Source of the DNA: Holtermanniella nyarrowii
Taxonomy: Eukaryota > Basidiomycota > Tremellomycetes > Holtermanniales
Direction of reading: 5' to 3'
NCBI GenBank assembly: GCA_001600035.1
Contig: BCIT01000004.1
Coordinates: 386,604-450,603, forward strand
Length of the DNA stretch: 64,000 nt
Position numbers and translations under genes: made by a program
Shown here: positions 34,795-43,546 of the stretch, in pieces
How the letters are laid out: each line of letters opens with the position of its first letter
Position numbering within the stretch: position 1 is the first letter of the stretch
The notes under the pieces: generated by a model
The model's database searches: none
What the model saw: the letters and a program-made list of their open reading frames with translations, nothing else
Told to the model about the DNA's origin: nothing

Positions 34795-35587
34795 ATGGGC
34801 AAACGCAAGTCTTCAAAGAAGGCTCCCACAAAGAAGGGCCCAGAGCCACTATGTATGTAATTCAGCGACGTCGGACACGGAGCTGATATGCAAGCCACCT
34901 CTTTCAAATGTCTCTTCTGCCACCACGAGAAGTCGGTCACTGTCAAGTTGTGCGTGGGCTCGAGAAGACTGGCTATCGCAAGGCTGACTGCGTAGGGACA
35001 AGAACAAATCAATGTTCGGTGACCTGAGCTGCAAGACGTGTGGTCAAAAGTATAGAACACCGATCAACAGTGCGTAACAAGCGCCATGGCGCGATCCTCT
35101 GACAATGTATCAGACTTGTCCAAAGGTGTTGATGTAGTGAGTCAGCATAGAGACGCGCGTCTGCTGACTACTTAGTACTACGAGTGCGCATGCCAACGTT
35201 TTGACGGGCATTGACTGACGTTTACAGCTGGGTTGACGCGTGCGAGGAAGCGCAAGAGCAGCAGGCCGCGAGCCGGCGGTAAGTGTCTTGTTACACTGTT
35301 GCTCGTGCTCATATGGCAGACCGACCAAGGCTGCTGCACCGCTGCTTCATGGATCAGGAGGTGGTGCCGCATTCAGCCAACACAGCAGAACTGGCGAAGT
35401 CGAGGACGACGAGGACGCAGTTGGAGAAGACGACGATGATCTTGACAATCCCAACGTCGGCGCTCGTAACGCAGCACAGCCATTCGATGAGGGTCGAGGC
35501 GGTGACTTTAGTGACGAAGAGGATGATTCGAGAAGACAAAAGAAACGGAAGGTTGCGGACCCTGATGAGGATTCAGATGAGGAATGA
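34795..35587 (+). CDS. ELF1: Transcription elongation factor Elf1 (ELOF1) with acidic tail
   Basis: Small zinc-ribbon factor of elongating RNA polymerase II. Seven exons in under 800 bp. Spliced protein: 'MGKRKSSKKAPTKKGPEPLS', 'TSFKCLFCHHEKSVTVKL', 'DKNKSMFGDLSCKTCGQKYR', 'TPINNLSKGVDVYYDWVDAC', 'EEAQEQQAAS'. The four zinc Cys (CLFC, CKTC) and the end motif VDVYxDWxDACE are present. One coding exon is only 8 nt (35176-35183). After the core comes a ~100-residue acidic tail (GEVEDDEDAVGEDDDDLDNP) ending 'KRKVADPDEDSDEE', as seen in some fungal Elf1 proteins but absent in animals. Starts 137 bp from divergent RPT3. Confidence 0.94.
35176..35183 (+). other. 8-nt coding microexon of ELF1
   Basis: TACTACGA lies between an acceptor (CTGAC...CTTAG, ending 35175) and a donor (GTGCGC, 35184). 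Flanking exons join as GTA-TAC-TAC-GAC-TGG, giving VYYDWVD, which matches the conserved Elf1 motif. Skipping it would break the frame. Confidence 0.88.
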
Positions 35588-35642
35588 ACGACTGCCGTAT
35601 TCGTCTTGTATTCGTCTTGTGTCTATTTCTATTTTATGCTGT

Positions 35643-37376
35643 CTACATGGCAAAGTCTGCGAGGTTGACGACTGATCATGTCAGCTTAGTGCAGTTCCGA
35701 ACACTTACTTCCTGCTCCACTTCCTGGAACTGTGGCAAACGCAGCAGCCTCCAGTGCCTCTTCACTCAAGCCTTGATATTTGCTATACTTGGCTTTGACA
35801 GTTTTCAAAAACTCTTGCGAGATTGACTCTGGAACAAGGGAGACGACTGATCCACCCCAACCAGCTCCAGTCACCCGACTGCCACTGGCACCGGCATCAT
35901 GGCAGACCTGTACCAACTCATCGAGCTCGGGGCAAGAGCACTCATAGTCGTCTCTGCAGCTTGCGTGAGATGCGCGAGCGAGTTTGCCGAGTGCTTCGGG
36001 CGTGCCGTCAGTTGCTTGAAACGCGATCACGCGCAAGGATTCCTCTAGAACGTGGCGCACGCGCTTGAACAAGTGGAAGTAAGTTGCCTCGACTGTTTGT
36101 CAGCGCAACTCGCCGGAGTGACATACCTTCCAGCCATCTCAGGTACAGACGATCAAACTCCTCAATCGACAACAAAGTTGCCTCGCGCATCTCTTCGACA
36201 GTCCAGCCGCGCTCCGCCTTATCACCACCAAGAACTCTACCAGCTCTATCCAAAGCATTCTGCAACTTGGCTTGCAGATCGCTACCTTCACACTTCTCAA
36301 CAACGTCCATCAACGTAGGCCGCTCCTTCTGGTGCGCTTGCTCCCATGCATCTGAAAGCAGACGAGCACCGGCAAAGCTTTCTACGACGCGCAAGTTATA
36401 TTGCGTTGCTGCGCTTGAAGCGAGAGCGTGTGGAGCAAGAGAGTTTGTGATGCACAGGACAAGATTGGCTGATGGGGGCAAAGGGAACCGTTTTGCTGAT
36501 AGCTCTGGATGGAAGCTGATCTGGAGTAGGGAGCCGGGTTGGGACAGGACTGAAGCTGCTTGCTGATTGTGAGTGCTCATTATGTTTCAGGAATAGCTTA
36601 CGTCCATGCTGAGATGTTAGCGCGACCGAGCCTCTCGGGTTCAAACGTACCCTCCAGAGTTCACTCCAACGCGTTTTTCGTTCCTTACCGCCAGATTCAC
36701 AAGGTCTCCCTTGGTCGACGATCCAACAAGTCCATTGACGGTCAGACCTGCAAGAGACGAAGCCACTACCATGGCGGCTGAGCTCTACAAGTCAGCGCTG
36801 CACCTTCAAACAAGCGCACTGAAAGTCCGGACCCAGGAGGAATGTTGCCAGTCACCAGCATCTGCATGCCCTTAGGCTTTCCACCACTTTGAAAGTGGGC
36901 TTCAAGGACTCCTATAACCGCGGCTTTTACATAGCCTTCCCAGCCCATGGTATCCTTGTCGAGCTTGACGTCCCATTCCGTCCCAAACTCCATGGCAAAC
37001 GTTTGAGGAGCGTATGCTCCCGCCAAGTTGGCGACTGTGACGCTGAGCTCATCGATCTCGCGAATGGCAATCAAAATGTCTTCCTCAATTGCTGTCGGTA
37101 ACACTGGCTTGCAGTGTCAGCTCGTGGTCCGCGGGCGGCACATACGAAGAGGGAGTAGTCGACATGTTCTCCAAGGATATTGACCCGCCCAGGAGCGCGT
37201 ACAACATACGTGGGCTGAGCTCCAAACTGCTCTTCGAATTTCCGAACGAGGTTTGTCCAACGCGGTCTGCGGTCAGTCACTCCATAAGCCATCACATACC
37301 TTTCTCTGGAAAGAGCACCGGGTGGGTAGATGTCTTCCAAGCTTTTGTACAAGGGAATGGGAGCTTCAGCAAGCAT
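35643..37376 (-). CDS. GAL1: Galactokinase
   Basis: GHMP kinase that phosphorylates galactose to galactose-1-phosphate in the Leloir pathway. Start 'MLAEAPIPLYKSLEDIYPPG'; signature 'RAPGRVNILGEHVDYS' (galactokinase GRxNxxGEHxDY). ATP loop 'IPPGSGLS' joins across an intron to 'SSAAMVVASSLAGLTV'. The motif 'VGVNSGGMDQAASVL', containing the catalytic Asp of MDQ, is assembled from three exons, the middle one only 7 nt (36602-36608). The C-terminus has 'SGSRVTGAGWGGSVVSLVPE', the third GHMP motif. Using the last intron gives the end 'IVNLADFAM' at 35643. All three motifs intact. Confidence 0.93.
36602..36608 (-). other. 7-nt coding microexon of galactokinase
   Basis: CATGGAC (minus strand) is flanked by a 42-nt intron (36609-36650, GTACGT...CTAAC...CAG) and a 39-nt intron (36563-36601, GTAAGC...CAG). 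Joining gives GGA-GGC-ATG-GAC-CAA, GGMDQ, the invariant galactokinase motif. Confidence 0.9.
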
Positions 37377-37754
37377 GTTGAAGTTTTGTTAGTATGGTTA
37401 AGATGCGATGTAGGCGAGTCGTGTACACGGTTCGCGCTCGTCAGACCCTGGGGAAAAGTTGGTTCGCCGGTTGGAGAAGTGCGGGGAGGCGACGACACGG
37501 CTCTTTTGACACGGCCCCTTCTATGACTGTATACAGGTTGTGATGAGCGACCATCTGTAAGACCTCACGACCGAGGATAATGTAAGGATCTTGGTGATGA
37601 TATCTCATGCTTTAATATATTCTCCATGACCTCAGGAGCTCGCCACATACTGAAGTCAAAGTCAAGTGTCATTATGCCACTCTTTATTCTCGGACCTGAA
37701 ACGGACCATTTATTCGGCACATGTCGAAGTTCCGCCGGCGGCAATCGGCAAAAC
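37377..37754. promoter_or_regulatory. Divergent promoter galactokinase / ALG13
   Basis: About 378 bp between two divergent starts. No clear TATA box or galactose-type activator site recognised. Confidence 0.35.
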
Positions 37755-38424
37755 ATGAAGGTGTTGGTAACTGTAGGGTCAACCCTCTTTTCAGCTCTCA
37801 CAGATGCTGCCTTGGAGAACTCTACCCTCAGGTTACTGGCTAGCACTGGTGTAGACGAGTTGGTCGTGCAGTATGGTCGCGCCAAGTTACCCTCGAAGCT
37901 GTTTCAGGCGGGAGAGGTAGACAAGGAGGGGAGAGGCAGGGTCGTCTTCCGTGTAAAGACCCCTGGGGAGGAAGGAGAGGGTGTTGCGCTGGTGGTACAA
38001 GTGCTGCGCTTCACGGATGAGCTGCTTGAGCTTATAGGAGAAAGTGATGTGGTTGTCAGCCACGCGGGTGAGTTGAAGCAACATTCAGCTGTAGTATTGA
38101 CATGCAGGCTCTGGAACGATTCTGCAAGTCTTGCGTACTTCAAAACCACTGCTCGTAGTACCAAACACCTCTCTTATGGACAACCATCAAGTGGAGTTGG
38201 CAACGGCTTTGGCCAAAGAGAACTACATCCAGGTGTGCTCCCCTGCGCTCGAGTACGTGGCACCTGACATCATTGTCTTTCATCCTCGACTGACATCCTA
38301 CAGCGATCTCCATACTGCGCTCAAGTCACTGCTCGACAAGTCTAGCAGTTCGGTCAAATCATTTCCTCCTGTGCGCAAGGAAGCCTTCCGATCTATTGTA
38401 AACAGCGCCATGGGCTACGCATAA
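37755..38424 (+). CDS. ALG13: UDP-GlcNAc transferase catalytic subunit Alg13
   Basis: With Alg14 at the cytosolic ER face, adds the second GlcNAc to dolichol-PP-GlcNAc in N-glycan synthesis. Two exons, intron at about 38068-38107. ATG at 37755 opens with 'MKVLVTVGSTLFSALTDAAL', the canonical Alg13 N-terminus (VTVGST.F). Exon 2 has 'GSGTILQVLRTSKPLLVVPN' and 'MDNHQVELATALAKENYIQ', the UDP-sugar-binding GT28 block. Length about 209 residues, near the yeast protein. The frame extends upstream of 37755, but the conserved start argues against using it. Confidence 0.93.
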
Positions 38425-38499
38425 TGAATCTGCATTTGCAGTCACGCGATCCGACTTTGTAACAACAATGTATGCATTTGTCCTCCATGCCATGACTCG

Positions 38500-38993
38500 C
38501 TATCGCTGGATCTGACGGCACTCCATGTGTGTCTGCTCGGGGTTGGCAGGCAGGGCACAGTAGAACCCTGCATCGAAGCGTCAGCTAGAGCGCGATGCCC
38601 AAGTCAAGTCAAGTGTAGACTTACCAAGTGTTTGCATGCTCTTGAAGAGCGCCTTGCTTTGCAGCGCCAGCTGAACCGTCAGAACGAGCCGCAGACCATC
38701 GACGACCATCACTCACCTTGATACAGCTTTTCCCACCATTAGGCTGTACCCGACAAAGCTCAGCGTCAGGCTCATCTCTTCTAGCGGAATCGAATGTGTA
38801 GCTAGCGTTAGGTGCTTCCTGCATTAACTATCAGCAGCCGTACGAGCAGATGAGTATAGGTACTTACCCGAATGAAGTCTGCTACTCGACGATGCTGCGC
38901 CTCTGGTCCAGGCAAGGGCTCTTCGAGAGACGCCGAACCTGCATTCTCAGGAAGGGTGGAAGTAGTTGTGGCTGAGCCTGCTTGTCCGAACAT
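38500..38993 (-). CDS. Small hypothetical protein with C-terminal cysteines
   Basis: Four exons, about 110 residues. Spliced reading: 'MFGQAGSATTTSTLPENAGS', 'PEAQHRRVADFIR', 'EAPNASYTFDSARRDEPDAE', 'LCRVQPNGGKSCIK', 'LALQSKALFKSMQTLGFYCA', 'LPANPEQTHMECRQIQR'. All three introns have good donors, branch motifs and acceptors and keep the frame. That, plus four spaced Cys, is the support. I do not recognise the family. No signal peptide. Convergent with ALG13 (76 bp apart). Confidence 0.62.
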
Positions 38994-39208
38994 TGTGTAT
39001 GGTCTCGAAGAGGTCGATCTCAACTTTGAGCTGGGTGCAGCTAATAAGCGTCATGCAGCGATTTGCTTCCGAGATTTCCCACACTAACAGCTGCCGCGGT
39101 GCTTGCTAGCTGATGCAAGAGAGAGGCTGGAGGCACTAAGCTGCAACCATGTACGAGGTCTTTCACTCCCGCATCTTCCTCGTAGAACCATCTATTGCAT
39201 AGCACCAT

Positions 39209-41151
39209 CTACGCCCACTTTCCAATCAACGACATTGCAAACAAACCCAGCATGAGCGAGACCAAAGCTACAGCAACGCGAGCGTTCGAAGCGCTGCGCA
39301 TCTCCCCAATCACCCATTCTGCGAAGAGCAATTGGCAAAGACCAGCTTTTGAGTGTCAGGACATGCGCAAATGCTTTAATCACTCACTGTACAACAAAAT
39401 ACCAGCCGAAATGGAGTCAAGGATACCGATGGCAAGTAGCGCGGAGCGACCGTTGAGGTTGAAGGACTCGTGAATTCCGATGCCCTGCGTCTGTCAGCAA
39501 TGGCGATAGCAGTCCATATGACTTACGATGGCGATGCCAACAGGTGTGATCAAGGAATAAACAACGCACATCAACCACTTCTTCCATCCTCCACCGTGAG
39601 GCCATCTAAGACCAGCAATGCGTGCGCCGAGGCCCATGCCCTCAAAGAGTTGGTGGAACACGATGGCTGCAAAGGTGAGTAACTTACTGACGCAGTGGAC
39701 TTGACTTACCACAGAATGTAGGGATGAAACCATCGCCGGCCTGAGCACCAAGAGTGACACCACTGCAATGTCAGCACGTCCCCCGAGGGCCTTGGGAACT
39801 CACATCATGATCGAGTGGAAGATGATACCAGTCTCTAGCAACGTGACGTCCCAGTGCGCCTGACGACTGGCTCCATCGTACGTCAACAGAGGCCCGTCAC
39901 AGGAGTGATCGTGTCCGAGGTCACCGAAGCTGGCCTGCTTGTCTGTCCGGGGTCGTTCAGATTCGGGTGAACCTGGCGGTGATGACAGCTGCAGAGAGCG
40001 CGCAGACATCTATATTGTCAGCTTGGACTATGAGTCCTTTCACAACTCACCCAGCGAGCGGCAAAGAAATCAAAGAGCCAGATCAAGAAAACGGCAGCCA
40101 TGGCGATCGCGGGGGCGACCGCTTCGTACTCGAGTTCACCGATGCATTCGCTGGCAGGTCAGCAAGGTCTGATGACGAGTATTGCACTCACTTTGCGAAC
40201 ATGACAAAGGCGTGCATGAGAAGGTGGATGAATCTGGACGTGAGTACGATGATTCTGAGGACAAAACTCACGCAGTGCTAATAATGATACCAGTACCGAA
40301 ATGCTTAAAGATAAAGAAGATGTTGACGAGCAGCTTCCTGGGGCTGTTGCCAAAGATGACCGGTGTGAAGACACCAAGAGAGGACGCGGCGAGCAAGACA
40401 AAGACGGCTGCAATGTGTACGTTGAGGTCGTAGGGTCCGAGATCCAAAGCATCGCAGCCGGCAGACACTCCTGGAGGACAATGGAAATGGGCACCGTGTT
40501 GAATGCAGCCTGCGCCGCCACTTTCGGAGATGACATCTGATTCACCTGATTCGGCCAGCTCGCAGTCCCAGTGATCTTCATGGGCTGACGAGTGAGTTTT
40601 GGAAGTCTGGCTTTGTACGTACCTGTGCAGACTCCACGACCAGTCGGCTCGGGCCCACGCGCGGCGGCGTTGGCAGCAGAGCTGGAGATGAGCCTCGTTT
40701 GTGGTATTTCAATCACTTACGCGGCTGCAGCAGGAGCACCTGTGGCTGTACCTTCGCAATGCCAGTGATCGACATGGAGAGACTGGATTGTCAGTAGTGT
40801 CACCGATACAGAGACAAGACGTACGCAAACGCCCGAGTTGGTAGGACTGGCCGGGATGTCTGCCGCACCGCTGCCAGTGGCAGACGCTGCCGAAGCAGAC
40901 ACAGTTGCCGAAGCTGATGAAAGACTTGCAGCTGAACCAGTGCTTGATGCTGCACCATCACAAGCCCATCCTGCTCCCGAGCTACATGTCAGATGCGTGC
41001 GCTTACACTCGTGCTGGGCTTACCGCGAGCAAGCACCAGAGTTGGTCGGGCTGGGTGTTAATTGTCTTCTGTCAAGGCGTGTGACAGCGTCGGCCGCTGC
41101 CGAAGCCCCAGAGATTGCGAAAAGGATGCTCAAGATGTAAGGAGAACGCAT
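39209..41151 (-). CDS. ZRT1: ZIP-family zinc transporter with secreted-side Cys/His N-terminus (Zrt1/ZrfC type)
   Basis: Plasma-membrane zinc importer. N-terminus 'MRSPYILSILFAISGASAAA' is a signal peptide. It is followed by a Ser/Ala-rich ectodomain with two SPTNSG motifs and repeated Cys-His elements (CSLHVDHWHCEG; a later EDHWDCE; CIQHGAHFHC). TM segments then begin 'VHIAAVFVLLAASSLGVFT'. TM4/TM5 hold 'FHSIMMGVTLGAQAGDGF' and 'AIVFHQLFEGMGLGARI', the ZIP metal site with the HQxFEG signature of fungal Zrt proteins. It ends 'GLFAMSLIGKWA'. About ten exons; those around 40560-40800 are the least certain. The long zinc-binding N-terminus resembles A. fumigatus ZrfC. Divergent from PRA1. Confidence 0.9.
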
Positions 41152-41511
41152 GATGTGTAAAGTGCAAAGAAAGGTACTTTGAAGTTTGCGACAGATATAC
41201 ATCAACTCCGATCGTCTCGTTAAGCCTTAGGTCCGCAGAAGAGTCATGCAGACACGTTGAACCGATAAATTCTTGGCATGAGCAATGTCTCTGGCCTTGT
41301 AAAAAGTGTAAAGCGCGCATCGTTTACCTCAATAACGGTCAAAGACTGGTCTTGACGTCCGCGCGGGTCCTCGAATCCGAGTGGTGCCAAGCGATTTTAG
41401 AGTGGCGGGAAAGTTTATAGCGTCCGACGCGGCATATATCCGATCAATGGAGGCTTTACGAGGGACACAGGCACATTGAGATCGTCTCTTTACTGCTGTG
41501 ATGTAAATTTT

Positions 41512-41528
41512 TACCTTCAGGGAAGGTA
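41512..41528. promoter_or_regulatory. Palindrome TACCTTC-AGG-GAAGGTA
   Basis: Perfect 7-bp arms with a 3-bp spacer in the zinc-gene promoter. It contains ACCTT and AAGGT, the half-sites of the yeast zinc-response element ACCTTNAAGGT, here 5 bp apart instead of 1. Candidate operator for a zinc-responsive zinc-finger activator. Confidence 0.5.
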
Positions 41529-41750
41529 GGATAGGTCTGCATGGGTGGCGGCGGCGGAGACCTTGCCGGTTAATAGGCATGGTGCCTGGTCTCCCTCCCC
41601 TGAGATTGATGGGTCATTACACCCCGATGGGGTCTTTGATCAGGGATTATGCCAGGCCCATACGAGATGATGATCCCGAGGAGCATCGTGAGGATTCTTG
41701 GCGAGCGGTCAACTGGGCGGTGAGGGCTGCCTCGAGGCTTTGCCGGCTCG

Positions 41751-41757
41751 TATATAG
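41751..41757 (+). promoter_or_regulatory. TATA box of PRA1
   Basis: TATATAG about 65 bp upstream of the PRA1 ATG, followed by a pyrimidine-rich leader. Confidence 0.6.
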
Positions 41758-41815
41758 ATCACCAGCATCTTGCTCTCATCTCCAACCATTCTTCCATCTT
41801 ACAACTTCAACTAAA

Positions 41816-42858
41816 ATGCTCGCTGCTACCATCACCGCATCGCTCCTCGCTACCCTCGCACTCGCTGCGCCCGCCCAGCTCTCCAAGAAGGAGCTTCACG
41901 TTCGCCAGCTCGCCGATTGGGAGCAAAACATTACCGTCCACGAGTCGTGCAATGCGACCGAGGTCCGCTGCTTGAACAAAGCTTTGGCCGAGACGTTCGA
42001 GGTTGCCGAGGCCGCTCGCGACTACATCCTCGCCAAGGGCCCTAACGACCCCGTCTACCAGACTTACTTTGGCAAGGGTGACTGGCTCGCTGCTATCGGT
42101 GCCTACGAGGGTCTGCTTGCTGGTGACAAGACCGGCGTCGTTGTTCGTTGCGACGACATTGATGGCAACTGTGGCCAAGAGGGCTGGAACGGTCACTGGC
42201 GTGGTGTGAACGCTACTGCCGAGACTGTCATCTGCCCCTTGTCGTACGAGACTCGCAAGGGTCTCGAAGAATTCTGCCAACACGGTTACACCGTCGCCGG
42301 CTCTTCTGCCAGCTACTACTTTGCTACCGACTTGCTGTGAGTTCCCATTCATTATACCTTTGCTGAGTCTAGTCACCGCATGTGGCACGTTCCCCAGATC
42401 TCCAACGAAAAGGTCTCGCACTACGCCGACTCGTACACCGACTGCCTCGAGCTTGCCATTCACAACTCGACGTGGGCTCCTTACAACACCCACACCCTGC
42501 AGTACTTTGCCGCTGATGTGTACGCTCCGCACTGCCGTTTACGTCGGTGAAGGCTGCACTGGCGAGGCTCCTGCCGATGACGGGCATGACCACGCTGCGG
42601 CTTCTTCGTCAGCTGCTGCCCCTGCTTCATCTGCCGCCGCTGCCGCCGCCTCGTCAGTTGCTGCCCCTGCCTCTTCAGCTGCCGCCACCTCTGCTGCCCC
42701 TGCACCTGCCGCCACCTCCGCTGCTGCTGTCTCGGCCGAGGCTGCCGGTACACCCACCACTGCCGCTGCTGCATCTTGCCGTGAGTGACCTCTGGATCCC
42801 AATCGCCCGTACTGACTTGTCAGACACTCACTCTGACGGCGAGGTCCACTGCGTCTGA
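41816..42858 (+). CDS. PRA1: Pra1/Aspf2-type secreted zinc-binding protein (zincophore), apparent frameshift
   Basis: Secreted protein that captures zinc outside the cell in fungi that have it. Signal peptide 'MLAATITASLLATLALAAPA', then 'ITVHESCNATEVRCLNKALA', 'EVAEAARDYILAKGPNDPVY', 'YFGKGDW', 'VVRCDDIDGNCGQEGWNGHW'. After an intron near 42337-42372 comes 'HRMWHVPQISNEKVSHYADS', with the HRxxH metal motif. An Ala/Ser-rich linker and, after a last intron, 'CHTHSDGEVHCV' form the Pra1 C-terminal zinc tail. Between 'QYFAADVYA' and 'VYVGEGCTGE' the frame changes by one base near 42526-42531, with no plausible intron; removing one base would restore family sequence on both sides. This is either an assembly error, a mutation or programmed slippage. 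Confidence 0.88.
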
Positions 42859-43546
42859 GGCGTTTCTCCGGGTTTGAGCACGTGAGATGGGAAGGAATGG
42901 GTCAAAAGGAAAAAGTTAGAAGTCACGACGGCCATAATAATAGATGCAACGGTACCGGCCATTACTTTCCAGCAGAGAGAAGTCAGTTCCCTGACGGATT
43001 AAGCTCCACAGACGTATTGTTTTCATTGCTCCTCCTTGTCAAGCATCGTCTGACTTGCGGTCTTCTGAGTCATTCAGTACACATTGTCCACACTGTCCTA
43101 CCTTACGCTGCCAGAAGAGACAAGGCGCCGGTAGAGACAAGCCGTTCAGAACGCTGTTCGGCGAACTTTTGATGCTAACAAAAGACGCCGGACCGTGTTG
43201 CATGTACTGAGCAGTAGTGTAGCATAGTTCTTAACGTTCTGCTAACGAACCTCTTGCTCTCGCTTCCACCCCAACACTCGGACGCGATAGCATGCCGGCA
43301 TGTCGTACGACGCGCCTAGTAGCAGCTCGGACGATTCGAAAAACGAGAGATTAACCCAAAACTAATCAACCACCATAACTTGACCAATCTTCTTGAGACT
43401 ATAACCCTTCTTATAACAAAGCAATGTAAGTACTGCGTCAACAGTCAAAGCATTGGCAAAGGCCAGCTCTCAATCTGCAGCACACTAACATTGCTCCTCA
43501 GCTACCCCACCAACTTTTCATTCACCTCATACACTCTTTCACAAAC
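42859..43546. promoter_or_regulatory. Intergenic region upstream of ERG13, with likely 5' UTR intron
   Basis: 688 bp without a gene. A probable 5' UTR intron lies at 43426-43501 (GTAAGT, CTAAC near the end, CAG), just before the ERG13 ATG at 43547. No sterol regulatory element recognised. Confidence 0.5.

Larger units (their letters stand above)
41152..41815. promoter_or_regulatory. Shared divergent promoter of ZRT1 and PRA1
   Basis: 664 bp between the two zinc genes. It holds perfect palindromes at 41512-41528, 41621-41633 and 41729-41738. It has four GCCARG hexamers on either strand (41272-41277, 41386-41391, 41651-41656, 41697-41702), the core recognised by PacC/Rim101-type pH regulators. 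It also has ACCTT/AAGGT half-sites like those of Zap1/ZafA-type zinc regulators. Regulation by zinc and pH is inference from these motifs and from known ZRT1/PRA1 and zrfC/aspf2 pairs. Confidence 0.6.
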
